Shown here: positions 55,508 to 64,000 of the stretch, piece after piece | How positions within the stretch are numbered: the stretch's first letter is position 1 | How the letters are laid out: each line of letters starts with the position of its first letter | From: an uncultured Elusimicrobia bacterium | GTDB taxonomy: Bacteria > Elusimicrobiota > Elusimicrobia > Elusimicrobiales > UBA9959 | NCBI GenBank assembly: GCA_903873295.1 | Contig: CAIQNV010000156.1 | Location: 19,671 to 83,670 of the forward strand | Direction of reading: 5' to 3' | DNA length: 64,000 nt | Notes under the pieces: generated by a model | The model's database searches: none | What the model saw: the letters and a program-made list of their open reading frames with translations, nothing else | Told to the model about the DNA's origin: nothing | Translations under genes and position numbers: made by a program

Positions 55508-56644
55508 GTGAAGAGTCCAATAGCTATCCCCAGCGTCCTTATAACGGCCTTAATGATATTTTCTGCCGGGGGCTGTTCCGACAAGAATTCCAAAGCTCCG
55601 GCGGGCCTGCCGGAGGTTTCCGTCCGGGCGGGAGAGGTTTTGCGGCAAACCGTCCCCGTAACCGTAGAAGTGGTGGGCACGGTAGAAGCTTACAACTCCG
55701 TGCCGGTGCTTCCCCGCGTAACCGGGCAGATCCTCCGGAGCCATTTCCAGGAGGGCCAGGCCGTCGCCGCCGGGGAACTGCTGTTCACTATCGATCCCGC
55801 CCCGTTCGAGCAGAAACTGAAGGAGGCCGCGGGACAGCTTGCCGGGAACCAGTCGAAGCTCAAATTCAGCAAGGCCCAGGCGGAGCGGTTAACTTTTCTC
55901 CTGGAGCGGGGAGCTATATCCCGTTCCGAGTGCGACAAAAGCCAGTCCGAGGCCGTCCAGCTGGAACAGGCCGTTGAGTCGGATAAGGCGGCGGTGGAAC
56001 AGGCGCGGCTGAACCTTTCCTACTGCGAAGTGCGCTCCCCCGTGTCCGGCCGGGCCGGGAGTTTTCTCGCCGACCAGGGCTCCGTCGTGGAGGCTTTCAA
56101 GACCAGGCTCGTGCAGGTTAACCAGATCCAGCCCGCGAAGGTCGTGTTCTCTGTGTCGGAGAAATACCTGCCCGACATGAAAAATCTGATGGCTTACGGA
56201 GCCAGAGCCGTTTCCGTGTCCATTCCCGGAACGGTGCTTAAGCGCGCCGGCGGGAGGCTCTCCTTTCTCGACAATACCGTGGACCAGGCGACCGGCATGG
56301 TGCGGCTCAAGGCGGAGTTTTCCAACAGGGACACGCTGCTCTGGCCGGGGCAGTTCGTGCGGGTGACGGTGCTCCTCGCCAATCTCCCGGACGCCGTAGT
56401 CGCTCCGGCCGAGGCGGTGCAGGTGAACCAGTCGGGCAGCTATGTTTTTGTGGTGAAGCCCGACAGTACGGTCGAGCTCCGGCCGGTGACCGTGGACAGG
56501 ACTTACGGCCCGCTCGCCGTCGTAAGCCGGGGGCTGGCGCCGGGCGAAACGGTGGTGACGGACGGCCAGAACAAACTCAAGAGCGGCCGCAAGGTTAAGA
56601 TGCTCGCCGTGAACCCGGCGGGCGCCGCTCCCGCAGGCAGGTAA
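55508..56644 (+). CDS. RND efflux periplasmic adaptor (lipoprotein, AcrA/MexA-like)
   Basis: Lipobox FSAGGC; GTVEAYNSVPVLPRVTGQILRSHFQEGQAV; LSYCEVRSPVSGRAG. Confidence 0.92.
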   Translation: MKSPIAIPSVLITALMIFSAGGCSDKNSKAPAGLPEVSVRAGEVLRQTVPVTVEVVGTVEAYNSVPVLPRVTGQILRSHFQEGQAVAAGELLFTIDPAPFEQKLKEAAGQLAGNQSKLKFSKAQAERLTFLLERGAISRSECDKSQSEAVQLEQAVESDKAAVEQARLNLSYCEVRSPVSGRAGSFLADQGSVVEAFKTRLVQVNQIQPAKVVFSVSEKYLPDMKNLMAYGARAVSVSIPGTVLKRAGGRLSFLDNTVDQATGMVRLKAEFSNRDTLLWPGQFVRVTVLLANLPDAVVAPAEAVQVNQSGSYVFVVKPDSTVELRPVTVDRTYGPLAVVSRGLAPGETVVTDGQNKLKSGRKVKMLAVNPAGAAPAGR

Positions 56645-56650
56645 TCTACC

Positions 56651-59600
56651 GTGAATATCTCGGAAATCTGGATACGCCGCCCCGTCATGACGACGCTCGT
56701 CATGGGCGGGATACTCCTTTTCGGGCTGCTCAGCTACCGCAAGCTTCCCATCAATAATCTGCCGGATGTGGATTTCCCCACCATAAGCGTAACCGCCGCC
56801 CTCCCCGGGGCGAGCCCCGCGACCATGGCCGCCACGGTCGCCACTCCGCTGGAAAAACAGTTCTCCACTATCGCCGGTATAGAGTCTATGACTTCGGCGA
56901 GCACGCTCGGCGCGACCACCATTAATATCCAATTTTCCCTCAGCCGTAAAATAGACGCCGCCGCGCTCGATATCAATTCGGCGATCTCCGCCGCGATGGG
57001 CGTGCTGCCGCGCAACATGCCCAACCCGCCCACCTATCAGAAGGTGAATCCCGCCGACATGCCGATAAGTTTTATCGCGCTGACTTCAGAAAGTCTGCCG
57101 GTCACGGCCCTTAACGATTTCGCGGAGAACGTGCTTATCGCACATCTTTCCTCCATCGACGGAGTAGGCCTGGTGGATCTGATCCCGTCGCAGCGCTACG
57201 CGGTGCGCGTGCAGATCAACCCGGACCTCCTCGCCAGGCGCGGCGTGGGGATCAACGAGGTCGTAAAGGCCCTGCAGAACGCCAATGTCAATATGCCGGG
57301 CGGCACGCTCGACGGGCCGCTGGTCTCCTATACGCTGGAATCGAACGGCCAGCTTCGCAGCGCGGCGGAATATAATTCTCTTATCGTAAGTTATGAGAAC
57401 GGGTATCCGCTGCGGATACAGGACCTGGGCCGGGCGGTGGACGGCGTTGAGAATGAGCGGGTGTCGGGAACATATTATAAAGACGGCAAAAGGCATCCCG
57501 CTATCGTCGTGCGCGTGCGCAAACAGATAGGCGCCAATACGGTGATGGTGGCTCAAAAGGTAAAAGCCAAGCTGGAAGGGCTCCGCGCAGCCATGCCCGG
57601 CGCGATGAGCCTCAACCTCTGTTACGACCAGTCGGAGTTCATCCGGGAGTCGATCACCGACATGCAGCTGACCATGCTCCTGACGATCGTGCTGGTGGTG
57701 GCGGTGGTCTTCGTTTTTATCCGCGCGCTGAAGCCCACCATTATTCCCAGCCTGGTGGTTCCGCTGTCGCTGGTCGCGGTCTTTCCGCTCATGGGAGCGC
57801 TCGGCTATACGCTCAATAATCTTTCCCTGATGGCGCTTACGCTGGCCATCGGCTTCGTGGTGGACGACGCGATCGTGGTGCTGGAAAATATCATCCGCCG
57901 CATGGAGGCGGGAGAGACGGCGATGGAGGCCTCGCTGCGGGGTTCGCGCGAGATCGGCTTCACGATCTTTTCCATGACGCTGTCGCTCGCCATAGTTTTT
58001 GTCCCGATCATGTTCATGGAGGGCATTCTGGGGCGGCTCTTCCGGGAATTCTCCGTCTGCATCACCGCCGCGATCCTGTGCTCGGGTTTTCTTTCCCTCA
58101 CGCTGACGCCGATGCTGGCGGGCCGCATGCTGGCCGGGTTCTCCAATACAAAGCACGGGCGGTTCTTTACGGCCACAGAGCGGGCTTTCGACCGGCTGCG
58201 CGGGGCGTATGAGAGCAGCCTGCGCCGGACCATGAACTACCGCGGCACGGCGCTGCTTTTAACCGCCGCGGTCACCGTAGCGATGGTGCTTATTTTCCGC
58301 GCCCTGCCCAAAGGGTTCATTCCGCCGCAGGACCAGTATTTCTTCCGCATCTTTTCCCAGGTCGACGACAAGACTTCGTTCAGCGACATGGCGCGGCATC
58401 AGCGGGTCCTCGAGGATACTTTGCTGCAGGACCCCGATATCTCCGGCGCGGAGTTCGCCTCCATCGTCGGCTTGGGCGGCGACAACAAGGCCCTGGTCTT
58501 TGTAAGTCTGAAGCCCAGGGGACAGCGCAGGCATACGGTGGATGAGATCATCGCCCGGCTCCGGCCCAAGCTGAACCAGGTGCCGGGGCTGGTGGTGTCG
58601 CTCGTGAACCCGCCGGTCATCTCCATTGGTTCGCGGCTGGCTACGGCGCAGTGGCAGTTCACCCTGCAGTCCACCGATATAGACGGGCTTTACAAATACG
58701 GGGCGCAGTTGGAGGAGAAGCTGCGCGCCATGCCCGCGCTGACGGACGTGAAGTCGGACCTGGAGATACGCAAGCCCAAGGTCACCATTGAAGTCGACAG
58801 GGACAAGGCCTCGCTGCTCGGCCTCTCGCTGGAGCAGGTGCAGGACGCTTTTTTCTCGGCTTACGGCGCGCGGCAGGTGTCCACCATCTTCACCTCCACT
58901 AATTTTTATTATGTGATAGCGGAGCTCGCGCCCGAGTTCAGACAGAACCCGGTGTCGCTCGATAAGCTCTATCTCAAGTCCTCCGGCGGAAACCTGGTGC
59001 CGCTCGGGACGGTGGCCAGGCTTACTCAGACGGTCGCGCCGCTTTCCGTGAGCCATGCGGGGCAGATCCCCGCCGCCACCATCGCTTTCAATCTTAAGCC
59101 GGGGGCCTCCATCGGCCCGGCGATGGACGAAGTCAACCGCTGCGCCCGCGAGACTCTGCCCGCCGGCATCAGCACGAGTTTCCAGGGCACGGCGCAGGCT
59201 TTTCAGTCTTCGCTTTCCAGCATGGGTTTTCTGCTGGTCATCACCGTGATACTGATCTATATGGTGCTCGGGATCCTGTATGAAAGCTTCATCCATCCGC
59301 TTACGATCCTGACCGCCCTGCCGCTGGCCGGCTTCGGCGCCCTGGCCGCGCTCAAGGCGTTCAATATGGAGCTGGATATGTACGCCTATGTCGGCATAAT
59401 CATGCTGGTGGGGATCGTAAAAAAGAACGGCATCATGATGGTAGACTTCGCGCTGGAGGCCGAGCGCGCCGAAAATCTTGGCTCCGAACAATCGATCATC
59501 AAGGCCTGCCTGACGCGGTTCCGGCCTATCCTTATGACGACTATGGCGGCTATTTTCGGCACGCTCCCGATCGCGCTGGGACTGGGGGCGGGCGGCGAAG

Positions 59601-59761
59601 CCCGGCAATCCCTGGGCGTCGCCGTAGTGGGCGGGCTTTTGTTCTCCCAGCTGTTCACGCTTTACATCACTCCGGTCTTTTATGTTTACATCGACGGACT
59701 GTCCCGCTGGGCGGCGCAACGCGGCGCCGGGCGGGCGCGGTCCGCGGGAGGCGGCTCATGA
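56651..59761 (+). CDS. RND efflux transporter, AcrB-like
   Basis: MNISEIWIRRPVMTTLVMGGILLFGLLSYRKLPINNLPDVDFPTISVTA; LALTLAIGFVVDDAIVVLENI; VGIVKKNGIMMVDFAL. Confidence 0.95.
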   Translation: MNISEIWIRRPVMTTLVMGGILLFGLLSYRKLPINNLPDVDFPTISVTAALPGASPATMAATVATPLEKQFSTIAGIESMTSASTLGATTINIQFSLSRKIDAAALDINSAISAAMGVLPRNMPNPPTYQKVNPADMPISFIALTSESLPVTALNDFAENVLIAHLSSIDGVGLVDLIPSQRYAVRVQINPDLLARRGVGINEVVKALQNANVNMPGGTLDGPLVSYTLESNGQLRSAAEYNSLIVSYENGYPLRIQDLGRAVDGVENERVSGTYYKDGKRHPAIVVRVRKQIGANTVMVAQKVKAKLEGLRAAMPGAMSLNLCYDQSEFIRESITDMQLTMLLTIVLVVAVVFVFIRALKPTIIPSLVVPLSLVAVFPLMGALGYTLNNLSLMALTLAIGFVVDDAIVVLENIIRRMEAGETAMEASLRGSREIGFTIFSMTLSLAIVFVPIMFMEGILGRLFREFSVCITAAILCSGFLSLTLTPMLAGRMLAGFSNTKHGRFFTATERAFDRLRGAYESSLRRTMNYRGTALLLTAAVTVAMVLIFRALPKGFIPPQDQYFFRIFSQVDDKTSFSDMARHQRVLEDTLLQDPDISGAEFASIVGLGGDNKALVFVSLKPRGQRRHTVDEIIARLRPKLNQVPGLVVSLVNPPVISIGSRLATAQWQFTLQSTDIDGLYKYGAQLEEKLRAMPALTDVKSDLEIRKPKVTIEVDRDKASLLGLSLEQVQDAFFSAYGARQVSTIFTSTNFYYVIAELAPEFRQNPVSLDKLYLKSSGGNLVPLGTVARLTQTVAPLSVSHAGQIPAATIAFNLKPGASIGPAMDEVNRCARETLPAGISTSFQGTAQAFQSSLSSMGFLLVITVILIYMVLGILYESFIHPLTILTALPLAGFGALAALKAFNMELDMYAYVGIIMLVGIVKKNGIMMVDFALEAERAENLGSEQSIIKACLTRFRPILMTTMAAIFGTLPIALGLGAGGEARQSLGVAVVGGLLFSQLFTLYITPVFYVYIDGLSRWAAQRGAGRARSAGGGS

Positions 59762-60396
59762 GACGCTCAGGGGACAGTTTGTTCAGCGCGGCTTTCCCGT
59801 TCAGCGAACTTTTTCGCGGGCAGGGCGGGAGGCTCGCGGAGAGCGCGGCTTCGCTCGATTCTATTTTCAGCGATTTCAGGGACGTCAGCGCCAAGTGCGC
59901 CCGCATACATACGCTCGCGTCCGAGGCGGACTCGGATGCGCGGGAGATCGCGCTCCAGCTTTCGCTCATCCTGATCCTGCCGGGCGACCGCGGCGATATT
60001 TACGAACTGAACATGGCGTTCGAAGCCTGTTTTAATTCGATCAAGGCTGTCGCGGCGCGCATCGGCCTTTACGGGTTTACGGAGATCAGGGGCTCCTCGC
60101 GGGAACTGACTAAAAACCTTGTGGAAATGTCAGCCGAGATCGGGAAAATGCTCGGGATAATGAGCCGCGGTACCGGCGCGCACGAGGCCGCCCGCGGCGC
60201 GGTGAAAATACGCAAGGAAGCGGAAAGCTTCCTCCTGGTGGGCCTGGGCGAGCTTTACGAACAGCCTGATATCAAGGCCGCCTCGGTACTGGAGATCGTG
60301 AAGTGGTCGCAGATCTACGACCGCCTGGAGGAGGCGCTCAACCGCGCCGAGCGCGCGGCCCAGATCATCGAGGGCATAACGCTTAAACAGCTGTGA
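59758..60396 (+). CDS. DUF47/PhoU-like helical protein
   Basis: All-helical; FRDVSAKCARIHTLASEADSDAREIALQL and EALNRAERAAQIIEGITLKQL resemble DUF47 family; overlaps RND stop codon. Confidence 0.65.
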   Translation: MRRSGDSLFSAAFPFSELFRGQGGRLAESAASLDSIFSDFRDVSAKCARIHTLASEADSDAREIALQLSLILILPGDRGDIYELNMAFEACFNSIKAVAARIGLYGFTEIRGSSRELTKNLVEMSAEIGKMLGIMSRGTGAHEAARGAVKIRKEAESFLLVGLGELYEQPDIKAASVLEIVKWSQIYDRLEEALNRAERAAQIIEGITLKQL

Positions 60397-60457
60397 GGCG
60401 GGCGCGCAGGGCTGAGCTAAGCGTACGGAACGGATCCTGCCGCAAAACGGGGGCGAA

Positions 60458-61774
60458 ATGTTGAACCCAGCGATAGAACTTTTTCTTGTCTCGATGTTGT
60501 TCGCGGCGCCGCGGCCGGCTGCCGGCCTGTCCGCCCCGAACGCCGGTCTGACGATAGTGGAGGGGTCGACGCTGACCCTGTCCCGCTGTCTCGACATCGC
60601 TCTGGCCGCCGCTCCGGGTATAAAGAGCGCGGATTATACGGTGCTGGCCAGCCGCGCCCGCCTTAAAGAGGCGCAGGCCGGCTGGTATCCGTCGGCGAAC
60701 GCGACCGCCGGTTATACGGCGAACAGGGCGGTGCGTAAAAATATTTTCGATCCGTTCAGCTCCAGGATCGACACTTACGAGGCCAAAGCCGCGGGCCTGA
60801 CGGTCAATCAGACGCTTTATGATTTCGGGCGGACAAAAGCCGCCGCCGGTCTCGGCGCCGATTCCCTGGGTATTGCCCGGCGCGGCAAAGAGCGCGCAGA
60901 ACTTTCCGCGGCGACGGACGTGAAAATTAATTACTACGGCCAGCTCGCGGCCCAGCGGCTGCGCGAGGTGCGGAAGGAGGCCGTCGCGCAATACGGCAGG
61001 CAGCTGCTTGCGGCGCAGTCGCATTTCTCGGCGGGAACAAAACCGAAATACGACGTAACCAAGGCCGAGGTCGACCTGAGCGCCGCCCGGCTGCAGCTGC
61101 TGCAGGCGGAGCATCAGGTTCAGCTCGCCCGCGCCGCGCTTAACGCGGCCATGAACAAGACAGCCGCGCCGGAGTATTCTATCGAAGATACCCTGGACTA
61201 TGTCAGGCTGGATATCGCGCTCGACGAGATCGTCGCGGCGGCCTGCGGCTTCAATCCCGAGCTCAAAGCGCAGGAAGAGGTCGTCAGAGCCGGCGGGCAT
61301 AAATTAAGTTTGTCCCGCTCTAATTATTATCCCGTCCTGGCCGGCTTCGCCGGGTATAATTTTTCGGGCAGCGTCGCGCCGATCTCCGAGGGCTGGAACG
61401 CGGGGGTCGCGGTGTCCCTGAACCTGTTCAACGGCTTTTCGGACAGTAATAAAATAGCGGAAGCGGAGAACAGCCTGAGCGCGGACCGCATGAAACTGGA
61501 CGAGCTGAAGCTGCTCGTCTCGCTGCAGGCGCGGCGGTCTTTTCTCTCTCTGCAGAACGCGGATGACTCCATAAGATCCGCGTCGCTTCAGGTAAAACAG
61601 GCTTCGGAAAACCTGGAGATCGCCGCTGCCCGCTACGAAACCGGGCTCGGCAGCCCCGTGGAAGTGGCTGACGCCACGGTCTCTTACGGCCAGGCCAAGC
61701 AGACGCTTATTCAGGCGCTCTACGACTACAAAAGATCGCAGACCGAGATAGAAAATATAATGGGCAAAAAATAG
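60458..61774 (+). CDS. TolC-family outer membrane efflux protein
   Basis: LTLSRCLDIALAAAPGIKSADYTVLASRARLKEAQAGWYPSANATAGY; helical hairpins; SPVEVADATVSYGQAKQTLIQALYDY. Confidence 0.92.
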   Translation: MLNPAIELFLVSMLFAAPRPAAGLSAPNAGLTIVEGSTLTLSRCLDIALAAAPGIKSADYTVLASRARLKEAQAGWYPSANATAGYTANRAVRKNIFDPFSSRIDTYEAKAAGLTVNQTLYDFGRTKAAAGLGADSLGIARRGKERAELSAATDVKINYYGQLAAQRLREVRKEAVAQYGRQLLAAQSHFSAGTKPKYDVTKAEVDLSAARLQLLQAEHQVQLARAALNAAMNKTAAPEYSIEDTLDYVRLDIALDEIVAAACGFNPELKAQEEVVRAGGHKLSLSRSNYYPVLAGFAGYNFSGSVAPISEGWNAGVAVSLNLFNGFSDSNKIAEAENSLSADRMKLDELKLLVSLQARRSFLSLQNADDSIRSASLQVKQASENLEIAAARYETGLGSPVEVADATVSYGQAKQTLIQALYDYKRSQTEIENIMGKK

Positions 61775-61884
61775 GAAGCCGTTCTTAGGCTGTGCATCCG
61801 GATCGCGGCGGCCGGTCTGCCTTTTGAAGGCGTTGCCGGCGGCGGATACCAGCTTCGCGGATCAGGGACAGGTCGCGCATAAAT

Positions 61885-63726
61885 ATGAGGATAAAAATGA
61901 AGACGATCTTACTCTGTGTCTCTTTTCTCGGCGCATGTGTTTACGGGCCGGAGGCGCTCTCGGGGCAGGAAAGCCTGCTGACGAAAACGCTCAAAGGCAA
62001 TTCGAGGATAATCTATTCCGTCGCGTTTTCACCCGACGGGAAATATATAGCTTCTGGGGGAGTGGACAATACCCTTAGGCTCTGGAGCCTGGCGGACGGC
62101 TCGGCGGCTAAATCGTTCGCCGGCCATAAGAACTTCGTGAATTCGGTCGCGTTCTCTCCGGACGGAAAGAAACTCGTTTCCGCGGGCGAGGACGGCGCCG
62201 TGAAGATCTGGAACGCTGAAGACGGCTCCTGCCTGAACACCTTGAAAGGCCATAAAGATTCCGTCTCATCGGCGGTTTTTTTCCCGGACGGTGAAAGCGT
62301 CGCGTCCGGGAGCACCGACGGTACTGTTAAACTCTGGCGGACCGCTTCCGGGACTCTCTACAAGACGATCAAAGGCCACTCAAGCTACATTTATTCGGTC
62401 GCCGTCTCCCCCGACGGAAAAACCATCGCCTCCGGGAGCGCGGACCGCACCGTAAAGATCTGGGACGCCGAAACAGGCGCCCGTAAAATAACGCTCGAGG
62501 GGCATAGCGGCGCCGTAAATTCCGCGGCTTTTTCGAAAGCGGGAAACTATCTCGTTTCCGGAAGCGACGACGGCTCGGTTAAGATCTGGCGGATCAGCGA
62601 CGGCGTGTGCATAAAAACCTTTACCGCCGGCCCGCAGCCGGTCCTTGCCGTCGCCTATTCCCCGGACGACGCCTACGTCTTTTCCGGGGGCGGCGACCGC
62701 GCGGTAAGCGCGTGGAACGTCTCCAGGAGCACCCTCGCGCGGACGTTCAGCGGACATGGCGGCACGGTAAAGTCGCTGGCTCTTTCCCGGGACGGGAAAT
62801 ATCTGGCTTCCGGCAGTTTCGACAAAACCATCAGGGTCTGGCTGACGCCGTGGGAAGCGGAAGCGCGGGACGGGGAAATGCGGAAAGCCGAGGAGCAGGA
62901 AGCCGGAAAAAACAAGAACTATGCCCTCCATTATGAAGCCGGGCTGCAGCTGCTGTCCGCCCCGGCCTGGCGGAACCTGAAAAAGTCGGTCGAAGAGTTT
63001 AAGCTGGCGCTTACCTATAAACAAAGCGAAGGCTGTGAGGAGAAGCTTAAAGAGGCGGCGGAGGCCCTGCGCCGGAAAGAAGCGGAGATAAAGAGAACGG
63101 CGGTAATAAGCCTGATCTCCCTGCTGGTAGTTTTCGCGCTGCTGGCGGCCGTCAGGGGCATATTCGGGACAAAAAAGAACGCGAGATTAAAGCAGGTTCT
63201 CCCGGACGAAATAAAAAGAGAGACGATGTCGGGGGGCTATGAAAAGGCCTTCAAGCTGTACGCTAAATACAAGGCGATCGGCGGCGAAGCGCAAAACCTC
63301 CCTCAGGGAGAACTGCTCGAACTTTACCGCGGACTGCAGGCTCTTGACGAGCTGCCGAAGGAAGAGCTCCCTTATTATTTCTTCCTGTCCTACGCGGCCG
63401 CGTTCGCGAAAGAAGGCAATTATAGAATGGCGCAAAGCATGCTGCGCTCCGGCAGACTGCTGGACCAGTTCAAGACACCCGCCGAGTATGACAGTTTCGT
63501 GGAGATATACGAGGAGGCCCGCAGGCCGGAAAATCTGCTGATGATAAAGCTTGAGCCTTCCACTTATTCGGGCCTCGCCGAAGCTTTTTTCAGAGCTAAA
63601 AAATATGACTGCTGCGAAAAAGTGTGCGCTTTAAAAAAGCAGTTCCATCCCGTGCAACTTTCACCCCGGGACAATGAGCTTTTATCCGCCAGCCAAAAGA
63701 ACAGGGCGCCGGCCGACCCCGAATAG
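61885..63726 (+). CDS. WD40-repeat protein with signal peptide, one TM helix and C-terminal helical region
   Basis: About seven repeats of VAFSPDGKYIASGGVDNTLRLW type; TM AVISLISLLVVFALLAAV. Confidence 0.9.
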   Translation: MRIKMKTILLCVSFLGACVYGPEALSGQESLLTKTLKGNSRIIYSVAFSPDGKYIASGGVDNTLRLWSLADGSAAKSFAGHKNFVNSVAFSPDGKKLVSAGEDGAVKIWNAEDGSCLNTLKGHKDSVSSAVFFPDGESVASGSTDGTVKLWRTASGTLYKTIKGHSSYIYSVAVSPDGKTIASGSADRTVKIWDAETGARKITLEGHSGAVNSAAFSKAGNYLVSGSDDGSVKIWRISDGVCIKTFTAGPQPVLAVAYSPDDAYVFSGGGDRAVSAWNVSRSTLARTFSGHGGTVKSLALSRDGKYLASGSFDKTIRVWLTPWEAEARDGEMRKAEEQEAGKNKNYALHYEAGLQLLSAPAWRNLKKSVEEFKLALTYKQSEGCEEKLKEAAEALRRKEAEIKRTAVISLISLLVVFALLAAVRGIFGTKKNARLKQVLPDEIKRETMSGGYEKAFKLYAKYKAIGGEAQNLPQGELLELYRGLQALDELPKEELPYYFFLSYAAAFAKEGNYRMAQSMLRSGRLLDQFKTPAEYDSFVEIYEEARRPENLLMIKLEPSTYSGLAEAFFRAKKYDCCEKVCALKKQFHPVQLSPRDNELLSASQKNRAPADPE

Positions 63727-63770
63727 ATATTCCCGGCCTGTGCCAAAGTGACCCCGGAACCTTGAAATTT

Positions 63771-64000
63771 CTGCGCTACCGGGTTTAGCATGGGTACGGG
63801 CCGGTCATGGGGTTGCCCATTCCGCCGCGCAGGAACCGTTGGCCGTCTGAAGAGCATAGCTTGATACGGCACGGGCATAGCCCAGCGCGGTTCCCCCCGA
63901 AGCGGGGCCAGCCACGCATAAACCGCATAGCGGTTTTGCGCGGTCCCGGCTCGGCGGTTTTGCTTACGCAGAAAACCGCCTCCGCCCTTGCGGCCCGGAC
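63771..64000. repeat. Dispersed hairpin element, copy 3 (mosaic of families 1 and 2, runs off window)
   Basis: CGGGTTTAGCATGGGTACGGGCCGGTCATGGGGTTGCCCATTCCGCCGCGCAGGAACCGTT then ~44-bp insertion, then GCGCGGTTCCCCCCGAAGCGGGGCC, then family-2 stem-loop GGCGGTTTT-GCTTACGCAG-AAAACCGCC. Confidence 0.75.

Noticed and set aside
57086-59719. Long minus-strand ORFs opposite the RND pump
   Set aside because: Histidine/arginine-rich antisense shadows typical of GC-rich coding DNA.
1-64000. tRNA/rRNA genes
   Set aside because: Scanned intergenic gaps for cloverleaf/GTTCGAATC-type motifs and rRNA landmarks; none convincing. A tRNAscan/Infernal run would be decisive.

Overview
GC-rich bacterial chromosome segment with ordinary gene density on both strands. 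Gene content and C11/M6 protease style suggest an Elusimicrobiota-like or other deep-branching Gram-negative lineage; this is inference only. Contents in order: (1) lnt C-terminus and a histone-deacetylase-family gene; (2) a 2-13 kb two-component signalling island (YkgJ-PAS, hybrid kinases, receivers, degenerate GGDEF, GT4); (3) tandem clostripain-like C11 proteases; (4) an OmpR-type two-component system; (5) UDP-glucuronate/UDP-xylose genes; (6) DsbA/MauE-like genes and gpmI; (7) a large M6 protease beside a PorV-like protein; (8) glnA and an FAD oxidoreductase; (9) a YefM/YoeB-type toxin-antitoxin pair; (10) alanine-aminotransferase-like gene, two TMTC-like TPR membrane proteins, a 23-aa leucine-rich repeat protein, Nramp; (11) an RND/TolC efflux operon containing a DUF47/PhoU-like gene; (12) a WD40 membrane protein. 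Strongest observations: an apparent 1.38-kb inversion bounded by 7-bp inverted repeats at 8344-8350 / 9732-9738, which fused the 3' ends of a response regulator and its kinase, and whose in-silico reversal gives both genes clean stop codons; a family of hairpin-rich dispersed elements, one copy with 14-bp perfect terminal inverted repeats and a 9-bp target-site duplication, others with covarying stems around conserved loops (ACC and GCTTACGCA); a recurrent promoter-like motif TTTTTGTATYATAGCGGTA; and a signalling island in which two hybrid kinases look like pseudokinases. No CRISPR array, rRNA, tRNA or complete transposase gene was recognised by eye.
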